Below, piece after piece: positions 45,213 through 54,592 of a DNA stretch of 64,000 nt. The notes under the pieces are model-generated. The model worked only from the letters and a program-made list of their open reading frames with translations. It made no database searches and was not told where the DNA came from. Position numbers and translations under genes: made by a program. The first letter of the stretch is position 1; every line of letters begins with the position of its first letter. Source of the stretch: Salinibacterium sp. PAMC 21357 (GTDB lineage Bacteria; Actinomycetota; Actinomycetes; Actinomycetales; Microbacteriaceae); NCBI RefSeq assembly GCF_000247645.1, contig NZ_AHWA01000004.1, positions 372,001 to 436,000 of the forward strand. Direction: 5' to 3'.

Positions 45213-46381
45213 ACAACCACGTCATCCATTCGGCGCAACTGGTTACCGGCAGCGAGATCGTCGACGATGGCTGGGTGGCCTGGCAGAACGACACGATAGT
45301 CGCTACTGGCGCTGGCGATGAATGGCGAGCCCACACGACAAACGAGACAACAGTCACGGATGCCGCCGGCAACTTTCTCACTGCCGGTTTCGTTGACATT
45401 CACTGTCACGGCGCCAATGGTGCAGCGTTTGATGATGGCCCAGACGCGATTCGCACCGCTCTTCGGGCGCACCGGGCCACAGGCACAACCCGCTCCGTAA
45501 TCTCCCTCGTCAGCGGAGACCACGCGAGCCTCGTTCGCAGCTTGGCGACAATCGCCGAACTCGCCGCCAACGACCCTCTGGTGCTGGGCAGTCATCTGGA
45601 AGGCCCCTTCCTCCACCACTCATTCAAGGGAGCCCACAGCCCCGACGCGCTGCGCAACCCCACGGCCCGCGAGATTGATGAGCTGCTTGCTGCCGCCAAT
45701 GGCACGCTGCGGCAAATTACCCTTGCTCCAGAACTTGACGGGGCAAGCGAGGCGATCGCCCAACTGAGCGCCGCCGGAGTAACCGTCGCGATCGGCCACA
45801 CCTCAGCCGACTACGACCAGACGCTCGCCGCGATCGATGCCGGGGCACGACTGCTCACCCACACTTTCAATGCCATGCACGGCATCCACCACCGCGAGCC
45901 CGGCCCTATTACGGCAGCGATCAGTCGAGAAGCCATGATTCTTGAGGTCATCAATGACGGCGTGCACGTGCATCCGGAGGTCGTCAAAATGTTGTTCGCG
46001 TCGGCACCGGGGCGCGTCGCGCTCGTCACCGACGCCATGGCTGCCGCGTGCTCCCATGACGGGCACTACCGACTGGGGTCGCTCGACGTCACCGTCACCG
46101 ATGGCGTCGCTCGACTCAGCAATGGCGGCTCCATCGCGGGATCGACACTGACAATGGATGCCGCGGTGCGTCGAGCGGTCACCGAAGTGGGGCTCACCCT
46201 GCCGCAGGCTGCTGCCGCGGCTTCCGCTGTGCCTGCTAGAGCTATTGGGCGCTCCGGCGATCTGGGCTCTCTTGCTCCCGGATATGCCGCCGACGCCGTG
46301 CTGCTCGATGCCGACCTTAGGGTGCTGGGGGTGTGGGCTGCTGGTCACGCACTGCCGCAACTCGAGCACTCCGACGCCTAA
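45209..46381 (+). CDS. nagA: N-acetylglucosamine-6-phosphate deacetylase
   Basis: This 390-aa amidohydrolase removes acetate from GlcNAc-6-phosphate. Metal and active-site motifs are FVDIHCHGANGAAFDDGP, GSHLEGPFLHHSFKGAH, VAIGHTSADY, LTHTFNAMHGIHHREPG and the catalytic Asp in VALVTDAMAAA. It ends with LAPGYAADAVLLD. The GTG start overlaps the hexosaminidase stop. The last 65 bp overlap the 3' end of the convergent MFS gene. It probably also supplies the galactosamine route, which has no deacetylase of its own. Confidence 0.93.
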   Translation: MNNHVIHSAQLVTGSEIVDDGWVAWQNDTIVATGAGDEWRAHTTNETTVTDAAGNFLTAGFVDIHCHGANGAAFDDGPDAIRTALRAHRATGTTRSVISLVSGDHASLVRSLATIAELAANDPLVLGSHLEGPFLHHSFKGAHSPDALRNPTAREIDELLAAANGTLRQITLAPELDGASEAIAQLSAAGVTVAIGHTSADYDQTLAAIDAGARLLTHTFNAMHGIHHREPGPITAAISREAMILEVINDGVHVHPEVVKMLFASAPGRVALVTDAMAAACSHDGHYRLGSLDVTVTDGVARLSNGGSIAGSTLTMDAAVRRAVTEVGLTLPQAAAAASAVPARAIGRSGDLGSLAPGYAADAVLLDADLRVLGVWAAGHALPQLEHSDA

Positions 46382-47573
46382 GCAGTTCTCCTCCGACGAT
46401 CGCGAACACCACGGCAACGCCGAGGATGCCGGCGTCGACGTAGGGCAGCGAGATTACGCCGTACTGATCGAGCAGAATGCCGCCGAGGAGTGCGCCGCCA
46501 CCGATGCCGATGTTGAACGAGGTGGTGAGGTAGGCCGAGCCGACGTCGCGCATGCGAGGTGAGGCTAGTTGCAGGAGTCGTGTCTGCATCATGGCGGGGA
46601 CGCCGCCGAAGGCCATGCCCCAGACAGCGATGACGATGAACATGATGACGGGCTCTGCGGGGAACATGCCGAGCAGTGCCGAGCAGATCGCGACAAGCGC
46701 GACGGTGACGGGGATGATGCTGCGCGGGAAGCGATCGACGAGCAGTCCGGCGAGTGCGAGGCCGACAGCCCCGGCGGCTCCGAAGATGAGCAGCACGCCG
46801 GCGACAGCGCCACCTTCGATTCCTGCCGGCCCGATCAAGTAGGGAACGATGTAGGTGTAGAAGAGGTTGTGGCCGAGCATCACGAGGGCAACCAAAATGC
46901 ACACGTAGATCACGCCAGGGACCGAGCGGTCTTTGCGTAAGGGGATCGAAATTTCGCCAGTGGCGAGAGGCTGCTGGTGATCGACCGGGGGCAATATCCG
47001 CACCACCATGATCGTGAGCGCCAAAATGATGATCGCGATTACGACGAAGGCGAGCCTCCAACCGAGGGCGTGACCGAGAGCGGTACCGACGGGCACACCG
47101 AGCACGAACGCTGCGGTGGCGCCAGCGCTCGTGACAGCAACAGCGCGGCCCACCTGATGCGGGGGAACGAGGTGTGCCGAGTAGGCACCAACGACAGCCC
47201 AGAAAAGTCCATGCGAGAGTCCGCCGATAATTCTCGCGATAACGAGAACGGCGTAATTCGGTGCGGCAGCAGCCAAAAGGTTTCCGACGACGAACACCAG
47301 CAGCACGATGATCACAAGCTTCTTGCGGGGCTGATTGCGGGTGAGAGCAGCGAGCGGTGCCGTGGAGATCACGACAGTGGCCGCAAAGATTGTGATGAGC
47401 AACCCCACTTGCGACTCAGTCACCGCGAGTTCCGCAGAAATCTCCGGCAACAGACCGGTTGGCAACCATTCGCTCGTTACCGAGGTGAAGATCAGCGCTG
47501 AGAGGGTAAAGAGACCCGCCCACGGAAACGCTGGGGACGACAAAGATGCTGGTGAAGTGCGTGGCGTGCTCAT
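46317..47573 (-). CDS. MFS transporter, drug/sugar efflux (DHA1) type
   Basis: This 418-aa membrane protein has twelve hydrophobic segments, a first-half motif SQVGLLITIFAATVVIST, PLAALTRNQPRKKLVI near the loop 2-3 signature, RIIGGLSHGLFWAVVGAYSA and a PVGTALGHALGWRL motif-C-like stretch. This matches AraJ/YdhP-type exporters. The substrate is unknown. The C-terminus is an extra hydrophilic tail and its coding sequence overlaps nagA by 65 bp on the other strand. Confidence 0.88.
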   Translation of the reverse strand: MSTPRTSPASLSSPAFPWAGLFTLSALIFTSVTSEWLPTGLLPEISAELAVTESQVGLLITIFAATVVISTAPLAALTRNQPRKKLVIIVLLVFVVGNLLAAAAPNYAVLVIARIIGGLSHGLFWAVVGAYSAHLVPPHQVGRAVAVTSAGATAAFVLGVPVGTALGHALGWRLAFVVIAIIILALTIMVVRILPPVDHQQPLATGEISIPLRKDRSVPGVIYVCILVALVMLGHNLFYTYIVPYLIGPAGIEGGAVAGVLLIFGAAGAVGLALAGLLVDRFPRSIIPVTVALVAICSALLGMFPAEPVIMFIVIAVWGMAFGGVPAMMQTRLLQLASPRMRDVGSAYLTTSFNIGIGGGALLGGILLDQYGVISLPYVDAGILGVAVVFAIVGGELLRRRSARVAAVRDQQPTPPAP

Positions 47574-47613
47574 GTTCGACTGAGTCTATCGCTGGCACCG
47601 GTACGCTAATTCT

Positions 47614-48468
47614 GTGACCACCTCAACGCACTGGATCGTAACTCTCACTTGTGACGACAAGCCCGGCATCGTTCACTCCATCAGTGGGGCCATTGTTGAG
47701 GCCGGCGGCAACATCACCGAGTCTCAACAGTTCTCAAGCGACGACACCGGTCGGTTCTTCATGAGACTCCAAGTGGAGTCGGATGCTTCGCGCACCGCTT
47801 TCGAGCAAGCTCTCGCCCCCGTGACCGAGCGGTACGCGATGGAATGGCAACTCGACATTGTGGGGCGCCCCCTGCGCACCCTGGTTCTGGCATCCAAGGC
47901 TGGACACTGCGTCAACGACCTTCTGTACCGTCAGCACGCGGGGCAACTGGCGATCGAGATGCCGCTCATTATGAGCAACCACCCCGATCTGGGTTCTCTT
48001 GCCGAGTTCTATAAGGTGCCATTTGAGTCGCACGCGGTAACGACGCCCGGCCAGAAGTTAGCCTTCGAGGACCGCATTCTCGAAGTTGTTGAGCAGCACG
48101 ACATCGAACTCGTCGTGCTGGCGCGCTATATGCAGATCCTCTCCCCCGAACTGTGCGAACAGTTGAGCGGCAAGATCATCAACATCCACCACTCTTTCCT
48201 TCCCGGCTTCAAGGGCGCGAACCCCTATAAGCAGGCGCACGCTCGCGGTGTGAAGCTCATCGGCGCCACCGCTCATTTTGTGACGAGCGACCTCGACGAG
48301 GGCCCGATCATCGAGCAAAACGTGGTGCGCGTCGACCACGCCAGCACGTCAAGCGAACTCGTCTCAATCGGTCAAGATGAAGAGAGCCGCACCCTCACGC
48401 AGGCCGTGAAGTGGTTCGCCGAAGACCGCGTGCTGCTCGATGGGGCCCGCACGATCATCTTCCGCTAG
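47614..48468 (+). CDS. purU: Formyltetrahydrofolate deformylase
   Basis: This 284-aa enzyme has an N-terminal ACT-like domain (LTCDDKPGIVHSISGAIVEA, residues 11-30). The formyltransferase-type domain follows, with ASKAGHCVNDLLYRQ, ELVVLARYMQILSPELCEQL, and the catalytic IINIHHSFLPGFKGANPYKQ plus ATAHFVTSDLDEGPII. It releases formate from 10-formyl-tetrahydrofolate. The start is GTG 47614, 40 nt from the divergent MFS gene. It works with GlyA and FolD in balancing one-carbon units. Confidence 0.94.
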   Translation: MTTSTHWIVTLTCDDKPGIVHSISGAIVEAGGNITESQQFSSDDTGRFFMRLQVESDASRTAFEQALAPVTERYAMEWQLDIVGRPLRTLVLASKAGHCVNDLLYRQHAGQLAIEMPLIMSNHPDLGSLAEFYKVPFESHAVTTPGQKLAFEDRILEVVEQHDIELVVLARYMQILSPELCEQLSGKIINIHHSFLPGFKGANPYKQAHARGVKLIGATAHFVTSDLDEGPIIEQNVVRVDHASTSSELVSIGQDEESRTLTQAVKWFAEDRVLLDGARTIIFR

Positions 48469-48499
48469 GTCGGATCGCAGTGTATTGAATCGCCCGTTT

Positions 48500-48957
48500 C
48501 TACTGAACGATCGGCGGGATGTCGACGCCTTCGACCTCCTGAACACGTTCGATCCTCGCGCACTGCCCCACCATTCCGTAGTGACCCCTCGTGGCGCAGT
48601 ACGGGCCGCAATCACCCCATCGAGCCCCAAGTTCCACATCGAGTAAGTGACCGACTCGTCAAGATCGATATCCCCAGAGCTGGATCCGGACGTCACGCCG
48701 ATTGATGGCGCAACCTTGGTGAACCCGTCGGGGTACACCACGGTCACCTCGCTCCAATCACAGTCCGCCGGGGCAAGCGCAGCGAGTTCCTCGACCGTCA
48801 CGCTGTCGATACCCACACAGGGCTGCAAAGCCCTGTCCTCTGGACTGATATCAATGCCCTGAGGGCTGCACCCCACCAAAGCGATCACGGCGACCAACGA
48901 GATCACAATCCCGGCGGTTCTCTTCACGATTGCGCTCTTTCTGCTCAAACTGACCAC
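48500..48957 (-). pseudogene. Small hypothetical lipoprotein, frameshifted
   Basis: From GTG 48957 (or 48927) it reads as signal peptide GIVISLVAVIALVGC plus an acidic domain with CVGIDSVTVEELAALAPADC and TYSMWNLGLDGVIAART. At about 48566-48569 one G missing from a G-run shifts the frame. Restoring it gives WWGQCARIERVQEVEGVDIP and a stop at 48500. The uncorrected frame instead runs on across the purU 3' end. The restored product is about 152 aa with three Cys besides the lipid Cys. I do not recognise the family. It is convergent with purU. Confidence 0.6.
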
Positions 48958-49014
48958 GCGGCCTCGTTCACAGGTTAACTAATTCTCACCAATTGGAGCA
49001 GTCCCCATTTCGAG

Positions 49015-49560
49015 TCAGCGTTCCTGCTCAAGCAAGTCGCGCAGCTTCAGCGTCGTGCGCCAATTGCGCACCGTCATCCGCTTCGAGAGGCGATTAGCGC
49101 GCAGGCGGTCGATGCGCGATTTCGCCGAGTCGACGACGGTGCGTGAGAAGTAGAGCGCGTCGGGGCCTACTGAGACAGAGTCAACCTGTTCGTTGAGTTC
49201 GGGCACGAGGATGAGTGCTTCCGCTGCGGTGAGAGGGCGTTTGAGAAACAGCACATCGCTCAGCAGCTCCGCGGAACCGTGATTGCTTGGGGCCGCCGCA
49301 ACGGTCGCCGCGAACTCGTCGCGGGAGCGCACGACAGCGAGGATGTCTGCGCCCAAGCGCTCGCGCAGCATCCGCTCAATTTCGACTTCAAGCTCGCCGC
49401 TGCCCGACGCGTCTGAGGCGAACACGACGTTGCCGCTCTGAATGTAGGTGCGCACGTCCGCGAAGCCGGCATCGGTAAAGCACTCCTTAAGCGCCCCCAT
49501 GCTGATCACGTTCGAGCCGCCCACATTGATGCCGCGAAGCAGCGCTACATAGTTCGTCAT
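49015..49560 (-). CDS. DUF1697 family protein
   Basis: This 181-aa protein starts TNYVALLRGINVGGSNVISM (residues 2-21), then TYIQSGNVVFAS and DVLFLKRPLTAAEA, and ends RLTVRNWRTTLKL-like (MTVRNWRTTLKLRDLLEQER). This is the DUF1697 pattern, a common cytoplasmic family of unknown role. I chose ATG 49560; the upstream open frame (to 49680) reads antisense into nagB's end and lacks the family pattern. It lies 61 nt downstream of nagB on the same strand. Confidence 0.88.
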   Translation of the reverse strand: MTNYVALLRGINVGGSNVISMGALKECFTDAGFADVRTYIQSGNVVFASDASGSGELEVEIERMLRERLGADILAVVRSRDEFAATVAAAPSNHGSAELLSDVLFLKRPLTAAEALILVPELNEQVDSVSVGPDALYFSRTVVDSAKSRIDRLRANRLSKRMTVRNWRTTLKLRDLLEQER

Positions 49561-49621
49561 GAGCCAACGATGGCACGGAGTACCGTCACGAGTCATCGCC
49601 TCGCGGGTGAAGCCCGGAGCT

Positions 49622-50395
49622 TTAGAGCAGTCGCTCCCAGTCGAGGCGGTTCTCCCAGGAGTAGCGGTAGTATTCCGCAAACCTCAGCTCGGATGCCGCA
49701 GCCTCATCCACAATCACCGTGACGGTCGAGTGCAACTGAATTGCCGACCCCGGCAAGCTCGCCGTTACCGGACCTTCGACTGCTCCCGCGAGCGCCGCCG
49801 CCTTATTCTCGCCGAACGCCAACAGCACCAAGTGCCGTGCCCGCTGAATCGTGCCTAACCCCTGCGTGATGCAGTGGGTCGGAACGTCATCAGCCGAATC
49901 GAAGAAGCGCGCATTATCGAGCCGCGTCTGTTGGGTGAGCGTCTTCACGCGCGTGAGCGAGGCGAACGATGACCCCGGTTCGTTGAACCCGATATGCCCG
50001 GTTGAACCGATTCCGAGAATCTGCAAATCAACACCGCCAGCGGCAACAATCGCACGCTCATAATCGTCACCCGCCGTCTCGACCGGGCCGCACTCCGCCG
50101 GCACCTGCACCAGCTCGGGCGTCAACCCGAGGGGTTCAACGACTTCCCGCGTGATGACCGAGCGGTAGCTTTCGGGATGCCCGGCAGGCAATCCGACATA
50201 TTCATCGAGGGCAAAACCCCGTACAGCAGAAAGATCGAGGTCGCGAGCCGCGAGCGCAGCCCACGCCGTTAAGGGCGTCGACCCGGTTGCTAGGCCGAGG
50301 ACGGCATCCGGAGTTCGGCGCACGAGCGCTTCGATGAGGTCGGCGGCCACCTCGCCAGCGGCCTCTTTCGAGTCAACAATCACCACCTCAGCCAC
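49622..50395 (-). CDS. nagB: Glucosamine-6-phosphate deaminase
   Basis: This 257-aa enzyme converts glucosamine-6-phosphate to fructose-6-phosphate and ammonia. Motifs are VLGLATGSTPLTAW (about residues 32-45), the catalytic Asp in FALDEYVGLP, LQILGIGSTGHIGFNEPGSS (about 125-144) and HLVLLAFGENKAAAL. It begins with GTG 50395, one nucleotide after the ROK kinase stop. It is the last gene of the GlcNAc importer operon and feeds glycolysis. Confidence 0.95.
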   Translation of the reverse strand: MAEVVIVDSKEAAGEVAADLIEALVRRTPDAVLGLATGSTPLTAWAALAARDLDLSAVRGFALDEYVGLPAGHPESYRSVITREVVEPLGLTPELVQVPAECGPVETAGDDYERAIVAAGGVDLQILGIGSTGHIGFNEPGSSFASLTRVKTLTQQTRLDNARFFDSADDVPTHCITQGLGTIQRARHLVLLAFGENKAAALAGAVEGPVTASLPGSAIQLHSTVTVIVDEAAASELRFAEYYRYSWENRLDWERLL

Positions 50396-50396
50396 G

Positions 50397-51314
50397 TCAC
50401 TGTCCTCTCGCTTCGCCGCTCACCATGGCAGCGCCCACCGCCGCAGCAGGAAAATCTGCCGGCAGACCATGCACACGACTACTCAACCCGATTGACGCCA
50501 AAAATGCCGAAGTGGTCTCCCAGCGCGCTAGGACAGCACGCACGTCATCGATCAGGTCACTGAGTGTGCTCACTCCCCCGCCGAGCACCACAGAGTCCAC
50601 ATCGACGGTCAGCACCAACAGCCGCACCGCCGACGCGACGTTCTCGACCAGACGAGCGCGAACAGCGATCGCCGCCGGATCTCCGGATGCCGCCGCCTCA
50701 AAGAGGGCGGTCGTCGGCTGATCGGAGTCTGTGGGCCACATGCGCGCGACGCCCGAACCCGAAGCCACGGTCTCGAGGCAACCCCGCTGACCGCACGGAC
50801 ATTCCAGCCCCTGCGGATCGATCGGCACATGCCCGATCTCACCCGCAGCCCCTCGCGAGCCGCGCCAGAGCTGACCGCCGAGCACGAGCCCCGCGGCGAG
50901 TCCAGTACCCAGATTGAGAAAGGCCATCGAATGGCTCGGGTCGGTCTCTAAGAGATGAAAAGCTCCCAGCGCTGCCGCATTCACATCGTTGTCGATGCTG
51001 ACGCTGCGTCCGAGACGCGCGTCGAGCTCTCCCCCGAGGTCGAGACCATCAATGGCAAGGTTGAGCGCGTGCGAGACGCGACCACCCACGACCGTGCCGG
51101 GGATACCAATCCCGATGCTCGTGAAATCAATCGTGTAAACCCCGACTACGCCAGCCAACTCCTCGAGCGCCTGAACCGTGGATGCCACGAGCGCGTCTGG
51201 CCCAATGCCAGAACGAACCCGAATCTGCCCCGCGATCGCGCCCTGCTCGTCGATGGCAACGGCATCCGTTTTGGTCCCGCCAATATCGACGCCGACCTTA
51301 TAGAGCCCAGTCAC
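50397..51314 (-). CDS. ROK-family sugar kinase, probable GlcNAc/glucokinase
   Basis: This 305-aa ROK kinase has ATP motif VGVDIGGTKTDAVAID (residues 7-22), the catalytic Asp in VSIDNDVNAAALGAFHL, SRGAAGEIGHVPIDPQG and the Zn-binding ECPCGQRGCLETVASG. No DNA-binding domain is present, so it is a kinase, unlike the ROK repressor at 54593. Encoded with nagB, it should make GlcNAc-6-phosphate. GTG 51314 overlaps the permease stop (GTGA). Confidence 0.9.
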   Translation of the reverse strand: MTGLYKVGVDIGGTKTDAVAIDEQGAIAGQIRVRSGIGPDALVASTVQALEELAGVVGVYTIDFTSIGIGIPGTVVGGRVSHALNLAIDGLDLGGELDARLGRSVSIDNDVNAAALGAFHLLETDPSHSMAFLNLGTGLAAGLVLGGQLWRGSRGAAGEIGHVPIDPQGLECPCGQRGCLETVASGSGVARMWPTDSDQPTTALFEAAASGDPAAIAVRARLVENVASAVRLLVLTVDVDSVVLGGGVSTLSDLIDDVRAVLARWETTSAFLASIGLSSRVHGLPADFPAAAVGAAMVSGEARGQ

Positions 51315-52138
51315 CCCTTCACCGCCCCCGAAACGAGACCGCTCGTCATGCGCCCCTGAACGATAAGGAAGAAGATGATCACCGGGATCGCCATCAGCGT
51401 TGAGCCGGCCATGATTGCCGACCAGTTGGTGGTGCCATTGGCGATCTGAAAGGTGCGCAGCCACACGGGAAGAGTCATCATTTCGGGTCGCGAGTTCACC
51501 ACGAGGGCGAGCAAGAACTCATTCCACGCCTGAATGAAGCCGAAGACGCCGGTGGCAACGAGCCCCGGCGCGAGTAGCGGCAGGGTGATGCGCCAGAAAG
51601 CTCCCGACCGCGACAGTCCATCGATCATCGCCGCCTCTTCAAGCTCGACGGGCACACCGTTGACGAAGCCGCGGAGGGTCCAAATGGTGAACGGCAACAC
51701 CGTCGCGACGTACACAATCGTGAGCCCCATGATCGTGTTCAGCAGCGACCAGCTATCAAGAACCCGATAGGTGGAAACGATCATCGCTTCGGCCGGAATC
51801 ATCTGCACGATCAGGATTGTCAAGATGAAACCCTTGCGGCTCTTGAAGCGAAAACGAGTGACGGCAAGCGACGCCAGGAAGGCGAAGACGAGCGCAATGA
51901 CCACCGTCGACACTGTTACGACCACCGAGTTGCCGAGCGCTGGCATGAACTGCGATCGGGTCGTGTCGAACAACACCGTCTCATAGTTGCGCAGCGTGAA
52001 GTTTTGCGGCCAAAAGTTGACCTCTGACCCGATGATCTCGTTGTTCGGCTGAAACGAGGTTTGCACCATCCAATAGACAGGGAAGATCGAGAATGCCGTA
52101 ACCACGAGCGCGAGCGCACCCAGAATGAACTTCTTCAC
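51311..52138 (-). CDS. Amino-sugar ABC transporter permease, MalG/NgcG type
   Basis: This 275-aa CUT1 permease has first helix FILGALALVVTAFSIFPVYW, about six segments, and coupling loop EEAAMIDGLSRSGAFWRITL (about residues 166-185). Its start overlaps the previous permease gene by four bases (ATGA). With the kinase and NagB it fits an N-acetylglucosamine or chitobiose importer such as Ngc/Das. Confidence 0.9.
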   Translation of the reverse strand: MKKFILGALALVVTAFSIFPVYWMVQTSFQPNNEIIGSEVNFWPQNFTLRNYETVLFDTTRSQFMPALGNSVVVTVSTVVIALVFAFLASLAVTRFRFKSRKGFILTILIVQMIPAEAMIVSTYRVLDSWSLLNTIMGLTIVYVATVLPFTIWTLRGFVNGVPVELEEAAMIDGLSRSGAFWRITLPLLAPGLVATGVFGFIQAWNEFLLALVVNSRPEMMTLPVWLRTFQIANGTTNWSAIMAGSTLMAIPVIIFFLIVQGRMTSGLVSGAVKG

Positions 52139-53121
52139 AGCTCTTCCTCCTTAACGCTTTGGCGAACGTAGTAGAACGAGATCGCGGTAATCACAATCAC
52201 GGTAATCACCGCGATGGCACCACCGGTGCCGTACTCCCCGGTTCCGAGCGAGTTTTGGTAAATGTAGACGCCAAGCGTCGAGGTCTGATCTTTGATCCCG
52301 CCAATTCCCTGCAGCGCAAAAATCTGGGTGAAGACGCGCAGATCCCAAATGATTTGCAGAATGAAAACCACCAAGAAAATGGAACGCAGGTACGGGAAAA
52401 TGATGAGCCGGAAGCGCTGCACGGCGCCCGCGCCATCCAACTGCGCCGCTTCCAGAACCTCATCAGGCACTTGAGTGAGCCCCGCATAGACCGTGAAAGC
52501 CACAAAAGGAATCGCTCCCCAGATAACGATGAGGGCTGCGACAAAGAAGAAACTGAGCGGCTCAATCAGCCACGAGTGTCCGATGTAGTCGAGCCCAAAC
52601 CACCGCGTAAGCACGTAGTTCACGACGCCATAGCTGGTGTCGAACATCCACCCCCACACGATTGTGGCGGTCAGCGCTGGCATCGCCCAGGCCAGCAAAA
52701 GCCCGATCGAAAGGATGAGCCGCATGACCTTGCCAAGCTCACTCATCAGCAGTGCAATCAGGGTGCCCAACACCATGGTGCTCGTGACGCACACTGCGGC
52801 GAACGCGAAACTGCGGAACATGACCAGCCAAAACGACTGATCGGTAAGAACTTCAACGTAGTTATCGAAGCCGATAAAAGGTGATGGTGCGCCAAACACT
52901 TGCGCGCGGCCAAACTCCTGAAACGACATGATCACGAGTTGGACGAGCGGCCAACCGATCACGGCGGCGAGCACTGCGCTTGCCGGAATCAGCAAAGAAT
53001 AAGGGGTGAATTGCGCGCGCGGCTTCTTTACCGCACGCTGACGGCCAGGCTGCGAAGACGCAATCCGGCGGTCACCATCGACATCGCGGGGAGCAATATC
53101 GAGGGAGGGATTCGGTGACAT
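52135..53121 (-). CDS. Amino-sugar ABC transporter permease, MalF/NgcF type
   Basis: This 328-aa CUT1 permease has a hydrophilic 40-residue N-terminus, then YSLLIPASAVLAAVIGWPLV as the first helix. The coupling loop is EAAQLDGAGAVQRFRLIIFP (about residues 234-253). It follows the binding-protein gene after 139 nt that hold a strong hairpin. The ribosome site GGGAGCT precedes ATG 53121. Confidence 0.9.
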   Translation of the reverse strand: MSPNPSLDIAPRDVDGDRRIASSQPGRQRAVKKPRAQFTPYSLLIPASAVLAAVIGWPLVQLVIMSFQEFGRAQVFGAPSPFIGFDNYVEVLTDQSFWLVMFRSFAFAAVCVTSTMVLGTLIALLMSELGKVMRLILSIGLLLAWAMPALTATIVWGWMFDTSYGVVNYVLTRWFGLDYIGHSWLIEPLSFFFVAALIVIWGAIPFVAFTVYAGLTQVPDEVLEAAQLDGAGAVQRFRLIIFPYLRSIFLVVFILQIIWDLRVFTQIFALQGIGGIKDQTSTLGVYIYQNSLGTGEYGTGGAIAVITVIVITAISFYYVRQSVKEEEL

Positions 53122-53159
53122 ATGAGCTCCCGGTTAATATTGGACTGTGCCTCGAACCT

Positions 53160-53175
53160 TTTCCTAGGGCGATGG
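53160..53175. repeat. Copy 1 of a 16-bp repeat
   Basis: TTTCCTAGGGCGATGG occurs here and again, identical, at 54535-54550. Each copy lies upstream of an importer gene start (MalF-type permease and binding protein). On the minus strand it reads CCATCGCCCTAGGAAA. In the second copy AGGAAA forms part of the ribosome site. Confidence 0.5.
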
Positions 53176-53184
53176 CAACGAAAT

Positions 53185-53224
53185 GGGTGCTCGGTTCAGT
53201 CATGCGCGACCGAGCCGAGCACCC
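53185..53224 (-). terminator. Attenuator-like hairpin between binding protein and permease genes
   Basis: GGGTGCTCGG (53185-53194) pairs perfectly with CCGAGCACCC (53215-53224). The 20-nt loop could form a smaller stem. TTTT follows on the plus strand and ATTTCG on the minus strand. In this position it would lower permease expression relative to the binding protein. Confidence 0.6.
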
Positions 53225-53260
53225 TTTTGCTATTACAGGTACCGTCTCCGGCACCGGCGG

Positions 53261-54525
53261 CTAACCGTTGAGAATGCTGTCGATCTTTGCGTCGAGATCC
53301 TTCGCTAGCGAAGTCACGTCGCCTCCCTGAGCCACCTGAACGAAGAAGTCGGTCAGCGCGCCCGATGCTTCAACGTCAGCCCACTTGGGGGATGCCGGGG
53401 TCAGCCGTGCAGCACCGGCAGCTTCAGAGATTGCCACAGCAACCTCATCCGTTCCGAGCGTGTCGGCAAGCGACAACTTGGCCGGCACTAGGCCGTTAGC
53501 ACCGTAGATCGACTGGAACTCGTCGCTCAGGATGATCGCAAGTGCCTTCTTGGCGAGTTCGGGTTGAGCGGACTTTGCCGAGACCGCAATGTTTGATCCA
53601 CCAGCGAACACCTGGGCTGCGCCACCGTCTTTACCGGGCATGGCGTAGACGCCGAGGTTAGCTTCTTCATCGGGGCAACCGGGAGTTTCGGCGTCGAGCG
53701 GAGCCAGAATCGACCACTTCACCCAGCTGGGGGCAGACAGTTGCAGGGTTGTTCCCTCGCAGTACCCGACCTGAGGGTTGGTTTCGTTGGCATCCTTCGG
53801 AGCCCGCGAGGCATCCGTCATCACCTCTTGCACTTGCTCAATGCCGGCAATCGATTCAGCGGACGAGAACTGCGACTTCCATTCGCCGCCCTCGAAGGTG
53901 GCAACTTCGCCACCGTTTTCCCAAATGAAAGGAAGCGCGTTGTACCAGTCCTGTCCTGGCCACCAGATTCCGGATGCGCCCGGGTTGGCATCCGCGAGCG
54001 CGACGCCATTACTGATGTACTCGTCGAGGGTAGTCGGAACGCTCAGCCCTGCCGCAGCGAGGGCATCTTTCTTGTAGAAGACCAGTCGTGAGCCCGAATA
54101 AAGCGGCGCGGCATAGAACTTATCGTCGTACGATCCTGCCTCCACGAATCCGGGAAGAAGGTCGTCGCCACCCAGAGCGTCGTAGTCAGCAGTGAGGTCG
54201 AGGAATGCGCCGCCGACGTGAACGCTGCTGCTTGGGTGTTGCCGACCTCAACGAGGTCGGGGCTGTCGCTGCCGGAGAGGTTGGTGGTGAGAAGGTCAAC
54301 GAGACCACCCCACGCCTGCTCTTCGATGGTGATTGTCGATCCGGGGTTTTCTGACTCGAAAGTGTCGATCAGGTAGTCACGGGCCTCTTGCGGAGTATCC
54401 GTTCCGACCAGCCACACGCGCAGGTCGGCGGTGGCGTCTTCGCCGCTGCCGCTGTCTCCTGCTGAACAACTTGCCAGAGCTAGCGCTGCCACGACGCCAA
54501 GCGCCGCGATGCTGAGTTTCCTCAC
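53261..54525 (-). pseudogene. Amino-sugar ABC transporter substrate-binding lipoprotein, frameshifted
   Basis: The first part, from GTG 54525, reads as signal KLSIAALGVVAALALASC, then DLRVWLVGTDTPQEARDYLI and SPDLVEVGNTQAAAFTSA. The second part continues AFLDLTADYDALGGDDLLPG, then FYAAPLYSGSRLVFYKKDAL and further binding-protein sequence to DLDAKIDSILNG. One G missing at about 54208-54214 (GGG to GG) causes the break; restored, it reads TSAGAFLDLTADY. The full length is about 421 aa, normal for the family. It should bind a GlcNAc-type sugar, judging by the downstream kinase and NagB. The ROK repressor gene is 67 nt upstream. Confidence 0.82.
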
Positions 54526-54534
54526 TGTGTTTCC

Positions 54535-54550
54535 TTTCCTAGGGCGATGG
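54535..54550. repeat. Copy 2 of a 16-bp repeat
   Basis: This is identical to the repeat at 53160-53175 and lies 10 bp upstream of the binding-protein GTG. The CCTAGG core may be a control site or an ancestral duplication of the leader. Confidence 0.5.
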
Positions 54551-54592
54551 TGCCAGCGGAAAACTGGACACCTCGTGGTGCAGGGAGCTCGA

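Noticed and set aside
48364-48499. Downstream end of the uncorrected small-lipoprotein frame overlapping purU
   Set aside because: After the likely missing G near 48567 the frame is no longer native. The corrected frame ends at 48500 and does not overlap purU.
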